A stretch of DNA of 64,000 nucleotides from Roseiarcus sp963761435 (GCA_963761435.1 CAVXHJ010000011.1:62001-126000), one strand, 5' to 3'. Shown: positions 16,047 through 25,144, counted from the first letter of the stretch. The notes: generated by a model from the letters alone, not told the origin. Translations and numbers: made by a program.

Positions 16047-16340
16047 ATGAGCGACATCGAAGAGGCTATCCGCAGACGGGCCTATGAGCTTTGGGAGCAT
16101 GCGGGGAGCCCGGAGGGCCGGAGCGACGACTTTTGGCATATGGCGAGGGCGGAGCTCGGAGCCGAAGAGACAATGGAGGAGAAGATTGAGGCTCTCGGCC
16201 CGCCGATCGTCGAGCCGCCGGCCATCGCCGTGCAGCACGGCGCTCCCGTCGGGCTGCCGGGCGAACGCATTGTCGAGCAAGGCGTGATCGACGATCGAAT
16301 CGAGGATCTTCTGATCCCGGCTCGAAGAAAAAAGAGATGA
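16047..16340 (+). CDS. DUF2934 family protein
   Basis: 97 aa. The N-terminal IEEAIRRRAYELWEHAGSPEGRSDDFWHMA is the DUF2934 signature (IRxRAYxLWExxGxPxGxxxxxW). The family is common in Rhizobiales and has no established function. AGAGGAG about 8 nt before this ATG decides it over the upstream ATG at 16026. The C-terminal half is Pro/Glu-rich and ends in a basic ARRKKR tail. Confidence 0.8.
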   Translation: MSDIEEAIRRRAYELWEHAGSPEGRSDDFWHMARAELGAEETMEEKIEALGPPIVEPPAIAVQHGAPVGLPGERIVEQGVIDDRIEDLLIPARRKKR

Positions 16341-16537
16341 TGAGGGAGGAGAGTCGCGTTTCTGGCGCCGACGCCAACCTCCCAATCGGCCATCGCCGGG
16401 CGCTTCGGCCATGCGGATAAGGAAAAGAGATTGGCGCTGAGTGTCGAAATGTGACAGAAGGGGCCTCAGTTCGTTCACAAGAAAAGACTTTTCTAACTTT
16501 ATCCGCATACTGGCGATCGGGTGGTGGAGAGTTTGCA

Positions 16538-17362
16538 ATGAGAGGCCCCAAAAGGGCGCCGGGCCGCTTGAACGCGTTCCTTTCGACATGCGCGGTTTGC
16601 GCGCTGCCGCTTGGGGCGGGTCACGCGGCTGATCTGACCAGCCAGACGTCTGCGCCCGCGCCCCTGCCCCTGCCCGCTGCCGTCCTTCCCAGCCTTGGCG
16701 GATGGTATGTGAAGGTCGGCGCGGTAGGGACTTTCGCGCAGAGTTCGTCGAACCTTTATACGCAATCGCTCGCGGAAGTGGCGGTTCCCGGCGGATTCAT
16801 TCCTGTTGGCGTGGGGCCGCAAGCACAGATTCCCGGCCGCGGCGCGAGCTATTCGAACGTCTTCACTGCAGGTTTCATAGGCGGCTATTCCTTCACCCCG
16901 AACTGGTCGGTGGAGGTCGAGACGGGATTTCCAGTCTGGGCGTCAGTGAAAATCAAGGGCTACGCGCCGCCCGGCTCGCCGCCCGCCGGGACTGACCTCG
17001 GCGGACTGATGGCCGGCGGCATCCCGATCACCGGCGTCTATCGCTTCACCCAGTTCGGCGGCTTCCAGCCCTATCTTGGAGCGGGAATTGCTCCGAGTTT
17101 CGCGCTCGCGGTGCGCGACGGCTACGCCACCGGCGGCTCCTATCAGCCGACTGTTGGCCTCATCGTCCAGGGCGGGTTCGACTACATGTTCAACCAGCAT
17201 TGGGGCGTCTTCGTCGACGGCAAGCAAGGAATTGTGCAGACCACGGGAAATTCGACCGGGATCAATCTCGGCCCGCCGCTCGGGATTGTCTCGGTGACCG
17301 GATCAATCAAGACCAATGCGCTGCCGATCTCCTTCACGACCGGCGTCACCTACCGCTTCTGA
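16538..17362 (+). CDS. OmpW-like outer-membrane beta-barrel protein
   Basis: 274 aa. A signal peptide (about residues 1-30, ending GAGHAAD) is followed by a Pro-rich linker and a barrel: GWYVKVGAVGTF, FTAGFIGGYSFTPNWSVEVETGF, PYLGAGIAPSFA, GGFDYMFNQHWGVFVDGKQ, ending TTGVTYRF with the C-terminal Phe recognised by the BAM complex. Strand pattern and the late DYMFNQHWGVFVD motif fit the OmpW family, small hydrophobic-compound channels. GGAG lies 8 nt before the ATG. No operon partner. Confidence 0.8.
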   Translation: MRGPKRAPGRLNAFLSTCAVCALPLGAGHAADLTSQTSAPAPLPLPAAVLPSLGGWYVKVGAVGTFAQSSSNLYTQSLAEVAVPGGFIPVGVGPQAQIPGRGASYSNVFTAGFIGGYSFTPNWSVEVETGFPVWASVKIKGYAPPGSPPAGTDLGGLMAGGIPITGVYRFTQFGGFQPYLGAGIAPSFALAVRDGYATGGSYQPTVGLIVQGGFDYMFNQHWGVFVDGKQGIVQTTGNSTGINLGPPLGIVSVTGSIKTNALPISFTTGVTYRF

Positions 17363-17404
17363 ACGGGACGGCGCGGGCCGCGCGTCTGGCGCCCGGCGTC
17401 GCCA

Positions 17405-17514
17405 TAGCCCGTCGAAGACGGGCGTTCTTCCGAACGCCCTATAGCCCGTCGAAGACGGGCGTTCTTCCGAACGCCCTATAGCCCGTCGAAGACGGCGTTC
17501 TTCCGAACGCCCTA
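17405..17514. repeat. Triple 37-bp tandem repeat of double hairpins
   Basis: Three tandem units (17405-17441, 17442-17478, 17479-17514, the last lacking one G). Each contains two perfect hairpins: CCCGTC-GAA-GACGGG and GGGCGTTC-TTCC-GAACGCCC. It lies between the OmpW-like gene and pheA, which converge, so it may act as a strong bidirectional terminator. Confidence 0.85.
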
Positions 17515-17556
17515 TCGCTCCTCGCGAATGACAATTCCAGGCCGGCGCCCGTTGCT

Positions 17557-18423
17557 CTAGCTCGCCTGCCCGCGCCGTTGCGATTGGCTGCGATAGGGAT
17601 GGGCGGGGTAGACGCCGAGAATACGCGTCTCGCGAGAGAAGAATTTCAATTCCTCGAGCGCCCGTTCGAGCGGCGGATCGGCGGGGTGACCGTCGACGTC
17701 GGCAAGAAACTGAGTGGCCGTGAACTCGCCGCCTTCCATATAGCTTTCGAGCTTGGTCATATTGACGCTGTTGGTGGCGAAGCCGCCGAGCGCCTTGTAA
17801 AGCGCGGCGGGCACGTTGCGGACGCGAAAGATGAAGGTCGTCACCAGCGGCCCCTCGCCCGCCGCCGCCCAGCGCGCGTCCCGCGACAGCACGATGAAGC
17901 GGGTCGTGTTGTGGCTCTCATCCTCGACGTCGGAGGCCAACGCCTCGAGGCCGTAGATCTTGCCGGCGAGTCGCGTCGCGAGCGCGGCGCGGGTTTTGTC
18001 CGCCCATTCCGCGACCTCGCGGGCCGAGCCGGCGGTGTCGCCGCCGACGACGGGCTTGAGCTTATGCCGGCGGATGATGTTGCGGCACTGGCCGAGCGCA
18101 TGCGCGTGGCTGTGGACCGTCCGCAGGTCCTCGATTCTTGCGCCCGGGAGCGCAAGCAACTGAAAGTGGATCGGCAAAAAGGTCTCGGCGACGATGTGCA
18201 GTCCGGACGCGGGCAAGAGCGCGTGGATGTCGGCGACCCGGCCGGCGATCGAGTTTTCGATCGGGATCATGCCGAGTTCGGCCGCTCCATCCTGTACGGC
18301 GGCGAAGGCGTCCTCGAAGGTCGCGCAGGGCAGCGGGTTCAGGTCGGGGTAATTGTCCACGCAGGCGATATGCGAATTGGCCCCGGGTTCGCCCTGATAA
18401 GCGATCGAAAGCGTGCTGTTCAT
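17557..18423 (-). CDS. pheA: Prephenate dehydratase
   Basis: 288-aa monofunctional enzyme converting prephenate to phenylpyruvate in phenylalanine synthesis. The catalytic domain has YQGEPGANSH, GMIPIENSIAGRVADIH and the TTRF motif (NTTRFIVLS). A C-terminal ACT domain (residues about 195-275; TTFIFRVRNVPAALYKAL...VNMTKLESY) is the phenylalanine-binding feedback site. Its ATG overlaps the stop of kdsB (ATGA), so the two genes are translationally coupled. The kdsB-pheA pairing is common in Rhizobiales. Confidence 0.95.
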   Translation of the reverse strand: MNSTLSIAYQGEPGANSHIACVDNYPDLNPLPCATFEDAFAAVQDGAAELGMIPIENSIAGRVADIHALLPASGLHIVAETFLPIHFQLLALPGARIEDLRTVHSHAHALGQCRNIIRRHKLKPVVGGDTAGSAREVAEWADKTRAALATRLAGKIYGLEALASDVEDESHNTTRFIVLSRDARWAAAGEGPLVTTFIFRVRNVPAALYKALGGFATNSVNMTKLESYMEGGEFTATQFLADVDGHPADPPLERALEELKFFSRETRILGVYPAHPYRSQSQRRGQAS

Positions 18424-19163
18424 GCCTTATTCCCTGGCGCGAGCATGACGCGCGCGCGTTCCAAATCCTCGGGCCCGTCCACGCCGAGCGGCGCCGTGTC
18501 GACGAGAGCGATATCGACCCGCATGCCCGCTTCAAGCGCCCGCAACTGCTCAAGCTTCTCGCGCCGCTCCAGGGGCGAGGGGGGAGCGGCGACAAATCGC
18601 CTCAGCGCCTCGCGGCGATAGGCGTAAAGACCGATGTGGTGCAGGAGGCGGCCCTCCCCCCACGGCGCCCGCGCGCGGGTGAAATAGAGCGCCCGCAGAC
18701 GCGTTGGATCGAGCTCGCTCGCCACCGCCTTGACGACGTTGGGATCGTCCTTCTCCGCATCGCGCGTGATCGGCGTCGCCAGCGTCGCGATGTCGACGGC
18801 GTCATCGGCGAGCGGCGCGAGACAGGCTCGAATGACGGAACGCTCGATGGTCGGCAGATCGCCCTGAACATTGACCACGACGTCGTGGGCTTCGGCGGCG
18901 TCAACCGCGCTGAGCGCCTCGAAGATGCGGTCGGACCCGGAAGGGTGATCCGCGCGCGTCATGACCGCTTTGCCGCCGGCCGCGGCCACCGCGTCAATGA
19001 TGCGCGGTTCGTCGGTCGCCACCCACACCGGGCCGACGCCGGCCTCCATCGCCCTGCGCCAGACATGGACGATCATCGGCGCGCCGTGAATGTCGGCGAG
19101 CGGTTTTCCCGGCAGGCGAGTCGAACCCATGCGGGCGGGAATGAGGACAATCGGATTGGGCAC
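18420..19163 (-). CDS. kdsB: 3-deoxy-manno-octulosonate cytidylyltransferase
   Basis: 247-aa CMP-Kdo synthetase that activates Kdo for lipopolysaccharide inner core assembly. Motifs: IPARMGSTRLPGKPLADI (nucleotide-binding loop), VWVATDEPRI, MTRADHPSGSDRI, and NVQGDLPTI. Length fits the family (about 245-255). It is the first gene of the kdsB-pheA pair and is divergent from the cytochrome c gene. Confidence 0.95.
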   Translation of the reverse strand: MPNPIVLIPARMGSTRLPGKPLADIHGAPMIVHVWRRAMEAGVGPVWVATDEPRIIDAVAAAGGKAVMTRADHPSGSDRIFEALSAVDAAEAHDVVVNVQGDLPTIERSVIRACLAPLADDAVDIATLATPITRDAEKDDPNVVKAVASELDPTRLRALYFTRARAPWGEGRLLHHIGLYAYRREALRRFVAAPPSPLERREKLEQLRALEAGMRVDIALVDTAPLGVDGPEDLERARVMLAPGNKA

Positions 19164-19309
19164 GAGGTTTCGGTTAAGCCAAATTTGGGGCGCGAGGGCT
19201 TATACGTGTTGCCAAAGCGCGCGCAAAGCGGCTAATCAACTGCAAAAAACCCAACGCTGCTGGTTCGCCCCCTTCAATCCAATTCCAGTCGACGAAAGCC
19301 CCCTTGCCT

Positions 19310-19846
19310 ATGAACAGTGAGAATGTGAACCGGGTCTCGCTCGCGGCGCTGGGCTCGGTCCTGTTCGCAATGCTGCTTGTCGCCTTCAGCAACCTCGTCA
19401 TTTCGCCGAGGACCCCGAAAGTTCCGGGCTTCGCCCTGCCAACGTCCGGCCCCGCGGCCGCCACCAACGAGCCCGCGCCGCCGCCCTCGGAGCCGCTGCC
19501 GGCGCTGCTCGCCAAGGCCGACGCGGCCAAGGGCGCGCAATACGCCAAGGTCTGCCAGACCTGCCACAATTTCGAGAAGGGCGCGGGGCCGAAGATCGGA
19601 CCGCCGCTCTGGGGCGTCGCGGGCCGGCCGATCGCCTCGGTCCCGGGCTTCCCCTATTCCGATTCGCTGAAGTCCATCGGCGGCAACTGGACCTGGGAAG
19701 CGCTCAACACCATGGTCTCGAATCCGAAGATGGAAGCGTCGGGAACCAAGATGGCGTTCCCGGGCGAAAAAGATCCGCAGAGGCGAGCCGACATTCTGGC
19801 CTTCCTCCAGACCCTCTCGGACTCGCCGGTCCCATTCCCGAAGTAG
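19310..19846 (+). CDS. Membrane-anchored class I cytochrome c (CycM-like)
   Basis: 178 aa. An uncleaved N-terminal helix (LAALGSVLFAMLLVAFSNLV) anchors a Pro/Ala-rich linker and one cytochrome c domain with C82-Q-T-C85-H86 and an axial Met near residue 148 (GTKMAFPG). This is the layout of CycM/c552-type cytochromes that carry electrons from the bc1 complex to terminal oxidases in Rhizobiales and their mitochondrial relatives. The ATG at 19310 is preferred over an in-frame TTG at 19304. Confidence 0.9.
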   Translation: MNSENVNRVSLAALGSVLFAMLLVAFSNLVISPRTPKVPGFALPTSGPAAATNEPAPPPSEPLPALLAKADAAKGAQYAKVCQTCHNFEKGAGPKIGPPLWGVAGRPIASVPGFPYSDSLKSIGGNWTWEALNTMVSNPKMEASGTKMAFPGEKDPQRRADILAFLQTLSDSPVPFPK

Positions 19847-19901
19847 GCGCCGCGCGCCATGCGCGCGCGGACCGGGCGCCGGCCATCCGCGGGCGCGAGG
19901 C

Positions 19902-20933
19902 TCATAGGGTCTCGGTGACTTTCCTCAGGTGGGGCGGCTGGTCGGGATCGCGCCCGCGCCGGCGCGCGGTCGCTTCAGCGACGCGGTAGAAGGCGTGAAG
20001 CGCGACGATCGGCGTCAGCAGCGGATGCCCGGCGTCGAGCGAGACGACGGTCTGCCAGCGCGCGTGCGCCTCGCAATCGACGACGAGCGGCGCCGCGCCG
20101 AACGAGGCGAGACGGTCGAGGGCGTCGAAGAACCCCTCGCGGGCGGCGTCCGCGGGCGCGAAGGCGAGAACCGGAAACCCGGGCCCGATGATCCCCGCCG
20201 GCCCATGCAGCACTTCGGCGGATGAGAACGCTTCGGCGTGAATCGCCGAGGTTTCCTTGAGCTTCAGCGCCGCCTCCGCGGCGACCGCATGGGTCGCGCC
20301 GCGACCGACGACGAACAGGGACCGGGACCCGGCGAGCGTATCGACCGCCGACTCCGCGGGGGGCGCGGCGGACGACAAGTCGAGGACCGAAGGCAGCCTG
20401 GCGAGCGCGGCGAGGAGCTCGCTGTCCTCGCTCCAGTGGGCGACGAGCGAGGCGCCGGCGACGAGCGAGGCGATCATCGACTTTGTCGCGGCGACCGACC
20501 GCTCGGCGCCCGCGTGCAACGGCAGGAGGGCGCCCGCGTCGCGCGCGAGCGGAGAGTCCTCGTCATTGACCAGAGCGATCGTCACCGCGCGCTCATCTCT
20601 GGCCGCGCGCTGCATCGCGACGATGTCCGGGCTTCGGCCAGACTGCGAGATGGCGATCGCAACGGCGTCGGCGAGCTTCAGCGGCGCGTGATAGAGCGAG
20701 GCGAGCGAGGGTCCGAGCGAAGCGCAGGCGAGCGCGACTTTGAGCTCAATGAGATGCTTCAGGTAGAGGGCTGCGTGATCGGAGCTGCCGCGCGCGATCG
20801 TGACCGCGAACGACGGTTTGCGCGCCCTCAAGCCCGCCGCGAGCTTGGCGGTTGTCGCCGCGTTGGCGGCGAGGAGGCTGCGCGCGACCGCGCCGCTCTC
20901 GGCAATCTCGGCCGCCATGAAAGTCCCGTTCAA
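19902..20933 (-). CDS. Double-SIS sugar isomerase/deaminase (NagB-II/GlmS-C type)
   Basis: 343 aa with two SIS domains. The first has TIARGSSDHAALYLKHLIE and ISQSGRSPDIV; the second has VVGRGATHAVAAEAALKLKETSAIHAEAF, which matches the isomerase half of GlmS. Without a glutaminase domain, such proteins next to GntR/UTRA regulators are glucosamine-6-phosphate deaminases or aldose-ketose isomerases. Its start overlaps the stop of the regulator gene. The divergent ABC importer suggests an amino-sugar substrate; that is inference. Confidence 0.8.
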   Translation of the reverse strand: MNGTFMAAEIAESGAVARSLLAANAATTAKLAAGLRARKPSFAVTIARGSSDHAALYLKHLIELKVALACASLGPSLASLYHAPLKLADAVAIAISQSGRSPDIVAMQRAARDERAVTIALVNDEDSPLARDAGALLPLHAGAERSVAATKSMIASLVAGASLVAHWSEDSELLAALARLPSVLDLSSAAPPAESAVDTLAGSRSLFVVGRGATHAVAAEAALKLKETSAIHAEAFSSAEVLHGPAGIIGPGFPVLAFAPADAAREGFFDALDRLASFGAAPLVVDCEAHARWQTVVSLDAGHPLLTPIVALHAFYRVAEATARRRGRDPDQPPHLRKVTETL

Positions 20934-21700
20934 CGCGCCGCTCCTTCCGCCTGCTGCCGCGACGCCGGGGGGAGCGTCAGCTCGGCGACGAAATCAAAAG
21001 TGTCGGAACGATAGAATGAACGGGTGAACTCGACGCACCGTCCGTCGGCGACATAGGCGATGCGCTGGATGTCGAGGGCCGGCGAGCCTGGCGCAATTTC
21101 CAATAGCGCCGCTTCAGCCGGGTCGATGATGACCGCGCGCAGGCGCTGCAGCGCGCGCACCGGACGGAAGCCCGAACTTTCCAGCGCGGCGTAGAGCGAG
21201 TCCTCCGGAGCATAGGCGCCGTTGAGAAAACGAAGCGGCACGGCGGCGTGGTCGATCGCCATCGGCACCCCGTCCGCGAGACGCAGGCGCGCGAGCCGAT
21301 AGACGCTCTCGCCCGGACCGACGCCAAGCATCATCGCCTCCTCGGGAGTGGGGAGGAATGTGCCCTGCTCGATCACGCGCGAGGACGCCGTCAGGCCGCG
21401 CAGCTGCATGTCCTCGGTGAAGCTCGTCAGACGCGAAAGCGGCTGTTCGACATGCGGCGGGTTGCGCCTGACGAAAGTGCCCGCGCCGTGACGATGGGCG
21501 AGCACGCCCTCGTCGACGAGCCCGGCGATGGCGCGCCTCAATGTGGTGCGCGACACGTCCAGCATTTCCGACAGCTCGCGCTCGCCGGGCAGGACATCCG
21601 TCCCCGCGAAGCGGCCGGAGGCGATCTCCCGCTTCAACGCCGCGCCGACCGCCTCGAACAGGGGCGCCCGTTCAGCTTTGCTTCGCCGCGGGTCCGACAT
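20930..21700 (-). CDS. GntR-family regulator with UTRA domain (NagR-like)
   Basis: 256 aa. N-terminal winged helix (GELRELSEMLDVSRTTLRRAIAGLVDEGVL, read as GERELSEMLDVSRTTLRRAI, residues about 40-75; GTFVRRNPP) and a C-terminal UTRA effector domain (ESVYRLARLRLADGVPMAIDHAAVP...SPALDIQRIAYVADGRCVEFTRSFYRSDTFDFV). HutC/NagR-type regulators of this form sense phosphorylated sugars. It is cotranscribed with the SIS gene and probably controls the divergent importer through the palindromes at 21731-21790. Confidence 0.88.
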   Translation of the reverse strand: MSDPRRSKAERAPLFEAVGAALKREIASGRFAGTDVLPGERELSEMLDVSRTTLRRAIAGLVDEGVLAHRHGAGTFVRRNPPHVEQPLSRLTSFTEDMQLRGLTASSRVIEQGTFLPTPEEAMMLGVGPGESVYRLARLRLADGVPMAIDHAAVPLRFLNGAYAPEDSLYAALESSGFRPVRALQRLRAVIIDPAEAALLEIAPGSPALDIQRIAYVADGRCVEFTRSFYRSDTFDFVAELTLPPASRQQAEGAAR

Positions 21701-21730
21701 CCGGCCTCCGATTCAGCGCAAACCGCTAGA

Positions 21731-21790
21731 CAAGAGGTATACACTTGGCCCATAATCGAAGACAAGAGGTACGCAAGTGGTATGCTTGCG
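21731..21790. promoter_or_regulatory. Two candidate GntR operators in the divergent promoter region
   Basis: CAAGAGGTATACACTTG (21731-21747) is an imperfect dyad. CGCAAGTGGTATGCTTGCG (21772-21790) has perfect 6-bp arms. The segment AGACAAGAGGTA also occurs twice as a direct repeat. Position between the regulator start and the importer start fits autoregulated HutC/NagR control. Confidence 0.55.
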
Positions 21791-21893
21791 GTTTTCGATC
21801 CGCCGGCCGCTGTCGTAATGTGACGATGGCCGGGCGCTGGACTAAGGTTCAAGGCAAACGCGGGCATGAAGCCTCGCGAACGAGGAGGGTAGC

Positions 21894-23156
21894 ATGAGAA
21901 TGGATGGTGCTTGGAAGCGGAGCGGAATCGCGCTCGCGGCTTTGGTTGCGGGGCTTGCGGCGGCGCATGCCGGATCGCTCAAGATCGAGAGCTGGCGCAA
22001 CGACGACGCCGACATTTGGAACTCGAAGATCATTCCCGCCTTCAACAAGCATTATCCCGACATCAAGGTCGAGTTCGCCCCATCGGCGCCGAAGGAATAC
22101 AACGCCGCGCTCAACGCCCGCCTCGCCGGCGGAACGGCAGGCGACATCATCGCCTGCAGGCCGTTCGACGCCTCGCTCGATCTCTACAACAAGCACCAGC
22201 TCGACGGTCTCAACGACCTCACGGGCATGGCCAATTTCTCCGACGTCGCCAAGTCGGCCTGGACCACCGACGACGGCAAGACCACGTTCTGCGTGCCGAT
22301 GGCCTCGGTCATCCACGGCTTCATCTACAACGAGGACGCCTTCAAGAAGATCGGCGCCACGCCGCCGAAGACGCTCGAGGAGTTTCACGCCATTCTCGAC
22401 AAGCTGAAGAAGGACGGGACCTACACGCCGATCGTGCTCGGCACCGCCGACCAATGGGAGGCCGCGACGATGGGCTTCCAGAACATCGGGCCGAACTACT
22501 GGGACGGCGAGACCGGCCGCCTGGCGCTGATCGCGGGCAAGGAGAAGTTCACCGATCCGGAATATGTCGCCGTGTTCAAGGAACTCGCGACCTGGGCCCC
22601 CTATATGGGCAATGGCTACCAGGCGCAGACCTATCCCGACAGCCAGAACCTGTTCTCGCTCGGCAAGGGCGCGATCTATCCGGCCGGCTCGTGGGACATC
22701 TCGACCTTCCGTTCGCAGGCCAAGTTCCCCATGGGCGCCTTCGCGCCGCCGCTGCCGGCCGGTGAAAAGGATTGCTACATCTCCGATCACACCGACATCG
22801 CGATGGGCGTGAATTCGGCCTCCAAGAACAAGGATGACGCGAAGAAATTCCTCGAATGGCTGGCGACGCCGGAATTCGCGGCCCTTTACGCCAACGCCCT
22901 CCCGGGCTTCTTCCCGCTCAGCAAGGATGCGGTGAAGATCGACGACGACCTCGCCGCGACGATGGTCGGCTGGCGGAAGGACTGCAAGTCGACGATCCGC
23001 AATTCCTACCAGATCCTCTCGCGCGGCACGCCGAACCTGGAGAACGAATTGTGGAACGTCTCGGCGCAGGTGATCAACGGATCGCTCACGCCCGACGCCG
23101 CCGGCAAGCAACTGCAGGACGGGCTGGACAAGTGGTATAAGCCCGCGGCCAAGTAA
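21894..23156 (+). CDS. ABC sugar transporter substrate-binding protein
   Basis: 420-aa family 1 extracellular solute-binding protein. Signal peptide (IALAALVAGLAAAHAG, cleaved near residue 27). The mature start LKIESWRNDDADIWNSKIIPAFNKHYPDIKVEF is typical of the MalE/UgpB/carbohydrate CUT1 group; GKGAIYPAGSWDISTF and AKKFLEWLATPEFAALYA are the usual C-terminal-lobe motifs. AGGAGGG is 5 nt before the ATG. It heads a four-gene importer operon and is divergent from the GntR/SIS genes, which suggests an amino sugar or its oligomer as ligand. Confidence 0.92.
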   Translation: MRMDGAWKRSGIALAALVAGLAAAHAGSLKIESWRNDDADIWNSKIIPAFNKHYPDIKVEFAPSAPKEYNAALNARLAGGTAGDIIACRPFDASLDLYNKHQLDGLNDLTGMANFSDVAKSAWTTDDGKTTFCVPMASVIHGFIYNEDAFKKIGATPPKTLEEFHAILDKLKKDGTYTPIVLGTADQWEAATMGFQNIGPNYWDGETGRLALIAGKEKFTDPEYVAVFKELATWAPYMGNGYQAQTYPDSQNLFSLGKGAIYPAGSWDISTFRSQAKFPMGAFAPPLPAGEKDCYISDHTDIAMGVNSASKNKDDAKKFLEWLATPEFAALYANALPGFFPLSKDAVKIDDDLAATMVGWRKDCKSTIRNSYQILSRGTPNLENELWNVSAQVINGSLTPDAAGKQLQDGLDKWYKPAAK

Positions 23157-23172
23157 GGCCCGGCTTCGCCGG

Positions 23173-23291
23173 CCTCGTCTTAAGGAGCGCCGCCAACGGC
23201 GGCGCGTCTCGAAGGATGGTCCAGAACGCTGCCCGGTCTGCGCGTCCTGGATCGTCCTTCGAGCCCGCTCCGCGGCGCCTTCAGGACGAGG
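23173..23291. repeat. Nested palindromic intergenic element
   Basis: Outer arms CCTCGTCTTAAGGAGCGCCG (23173 on) and GCGGCGCCTTCAGGACGAGG (23272-23291) enclose inner arms CTCGAAGGATGGTCCAG... (23208-23229) and ...CTGGATCGTCCTTCGAG (23242-23263). This resembles the dispersed mosaic elements (RIME-like) of Rhizobiales. It lies between the binding-protein and first permease genes and may stabilise the upstream transcript. Confidence 0.75.
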
Positions 23292-23338
23292 TTGGCGCAG
23301 GGCCCCATCCGATCGCGCGATGAACGCGGGGGCGTCCA

Positions 23339-24289
23339 ATGGCCGAACCGATCTCGCAAGTCGTCGCGTCGATGCCGCGCGGGCGTTTCGTCGCCCTGAT
23401 GGCGCTCTTTCTCGGGCCCGCGGTGGCCGTTTACACCCTCTTCTCGATCTACCCGCTGATCGCGACGATGGGGCTGTCGACCTACGCCACCGACAGCGCG
23501 GGCGCCTATAGTTTCGTCGGCCTTGGCAATTTCGTGACGCTGCTCACGGATTCGCTGTGGTCGAAGCCGTTCTGGAATGCGGCCAAGAACAATCTGATCT
23601 TCTTCCTCGTCCACATGGCGGTGCAGAACCCGATCGGGATCGCGCTTGCCGGGCTTCTCAGCCTGCCCGGCCTCAAGCTGAAGGGCCTCTATCGCACCAT
23701 CATCTTCCTGCCGACGATGCTTTCCGTGGTCATCGTCGGCTTTTCCTGGAATTTGATCCTCTCCCCGCTGTGGGGCGTCGCCGAAGGCGCGCTCAAGTCG
23801 GTCGGGCTCGGGAGTTTCTTCGCGCCCTGGCTCGGCCTTCCGTCAACCGCGCTCGTGACCCTGGCGCTGATCTCCGTGTGGCAGTTCGTCGGGATTCCGC
23901 TGATGCTGATCTATGCGGCGCTTCTCAACATTCCCGACGAGCTCGTCGACGCGGCGCGGGTCGACGGCCTCGGGCACTTGCGCATATTCCTGCACATCAA
24001 GCTGCCGCTCGTGCTGCCCACCATAGGCCTCGTCTCGATCCTCACCTTCGTCGGGAACTTCAACGCCTTCGACCTCATCTACTCGGTCAAGGGCGCCCTC
24101 GCCGGACCCAATTTCGCTTCCGACATTCTCGGCACCTTTTTCTACCGCACCTTCTTCGGCAACCAGCTGCAGCTCGGCAATCCGACCATGGGCGCGGCGG
24201 TCGCGACCGTGATGTTCTTCATCATCCTGGGAGGCGTCTGCCTCTATCTGTTCATCGTGCAGCGCCGCTTGCGGCGCTACGCGTTCTAG
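23339..24289 (+). CDS. ABC sugar transporter permease 1 (MalF type)
   Basis: 316 aa, six membrane helices. The EAA loop is seen as NIPDELVDAARVDGLGHLRIFLHIKLPLVLPT (residues about 198-230), the contact site for the ATPase. N-terminal helix FVALMALFLGPAVAVYTLFSIYPL and the length are standard for CUT1 permeases. The 182-bp gap before it holds a palindromic element, probably separating high expression of the binding protein from that of the membrane parts. Confidence 0.92.
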   Translation: MAEPISQVVASMPRGRFVALMALFLGPAVAVYTLFSIYPLIATMGLSTYATDSAGAYSFVGLGNFVTLLTDSLWSKPFWNAAKNNLIFFLVHMAVQNPIGIALAGLLSLPGLKLKGLYRTIIFLPTMLSVVIVGFSWNLILSPLWGVAEGALKSVGLGSFFAPWLGLPSTALVTLALISVWQFVGIPLMLIYAALLNIPDELVDAARVDGLGHLRIFLHIKLPLVLPTIGLVSILTFVGNFNAFDLIYSVKGALAGPNFASDILGTFFYRTFFGNQLQLGNPTMGAAVATVMFFIILGGVCLYLFIVQRRLRRYAF

Positions 24290-24300
24290 GGGAGCGCGCA

Positions 24301-25131
24301 ATGGTCAATCAGCGCGTCCAGACCCTTGGCGTCCACATCATTCTGATCGCCTACAGCGCGCTTGCGATCGGGCCGATCCTGCTGGTCGTCATGAACTCGT
24401 TCAAGACCCGAAACGCGATCTTCGGCGCGCCGCTCGCGCCCCCGAACCCGACGACCTTCTCGCTCATCGGCTACGCCAAGGTTTTCAACGCCTCGCATAT
24501 CGTAACCTATTTCGCGAATTCGGTGATCGTTACGGTGGTCAGCATGGGCCTCGTCCTGCTCTTCGGCGCGATGGCGGCCTGGGCGCTGACCGAATACAAG
24601 TTTCGCGGCTCGACCGCGCTCGCGCTATTCCTGTCGATCGGAATCATGGTCCCGATCCGTCTCGGCTCGGTCGCGATCCTCACCATGATGCGGCAGGCCG
24701 GCCTCAACGATACGCTGATCGCGTTGATCCTCGTCTATGTCGCGCAAGGGCTGCCCTTGTCGATCTTCATCCTGGCGGAATTCGTCCAGCAGATCCCGAG
24801 GGACCTGCGTGACGCGGCGCGCTGCGACGGCGTGCCGGAGACGCGCATCTTCTTCGAGGTGATCGCGCCGCTCCTGAGGCCCGCCATCGCCACCGTCGCG
24901 ATCTTCACCGTCGTTCCGATCTGGAACGACCTCTGGTTCCCGCTGATCCTCACCTCGTCGGATTCGACGCATACGATCACGCTCGGCGTCCAGCAGTTCC
25001 TGGGCCAGTACATCACCGACTGGAACTCGGTGCTTGCGGCCCTGTCGATGGCGATCCTGCCGGTCGTGGCGATCTACGTGATCTTCTCCCGGCAGTTGAT
25101 CAGCGGCCTCACCGCCGGAGCGGTCAAATAG
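24301..25131 (+). CDS. ABC sugar transporter permease 2 (MalG type)
   Basis: 276 aa, six membrane helices, with the EAA loop QIPRDLRDAARCDGVPETRIFFEVIAPLLRP. Second half of the CUT1 permease pair; it starts 11 nt after the first permease with GGGGAG before the ATG. The frame is open far upstream but that part is antiphase to permease 1 and not coding. Confidence 0.92.
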   Translation: MVNQRVQTLGVHIILIAYSALAIGPILLVVMNSFKTRNAIFGAPLAPPNPTTFSLIGYAKVFNASHIVTYFANSVIVTVVSMGLVLLFGAMAAWALTEYKFRGSTALALFLSIGIMVPIRLGSVAILTMMRQAGLNDTLIALILVYVAQGLPLSIFILAEFVQQIPRDLRDAARCDGVPETRIFFEVIAPLLRPAIATVAIFTVVPIWNDLWFPLILTSSDSTHTITLGVQQFLGQYITDWNSVLAALSMAILPVVAIYVIFSRQLISGLTAGAVK

Positions 25132-25144
25132 GACACGAGACGGC

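Noticed and set aside
15933..16589. N-terminal extension of the NDH-2 frame
   Set aside because: It is antisense to the DUF2934 gene and lacks any homology; the FAD motif begins after 15932.
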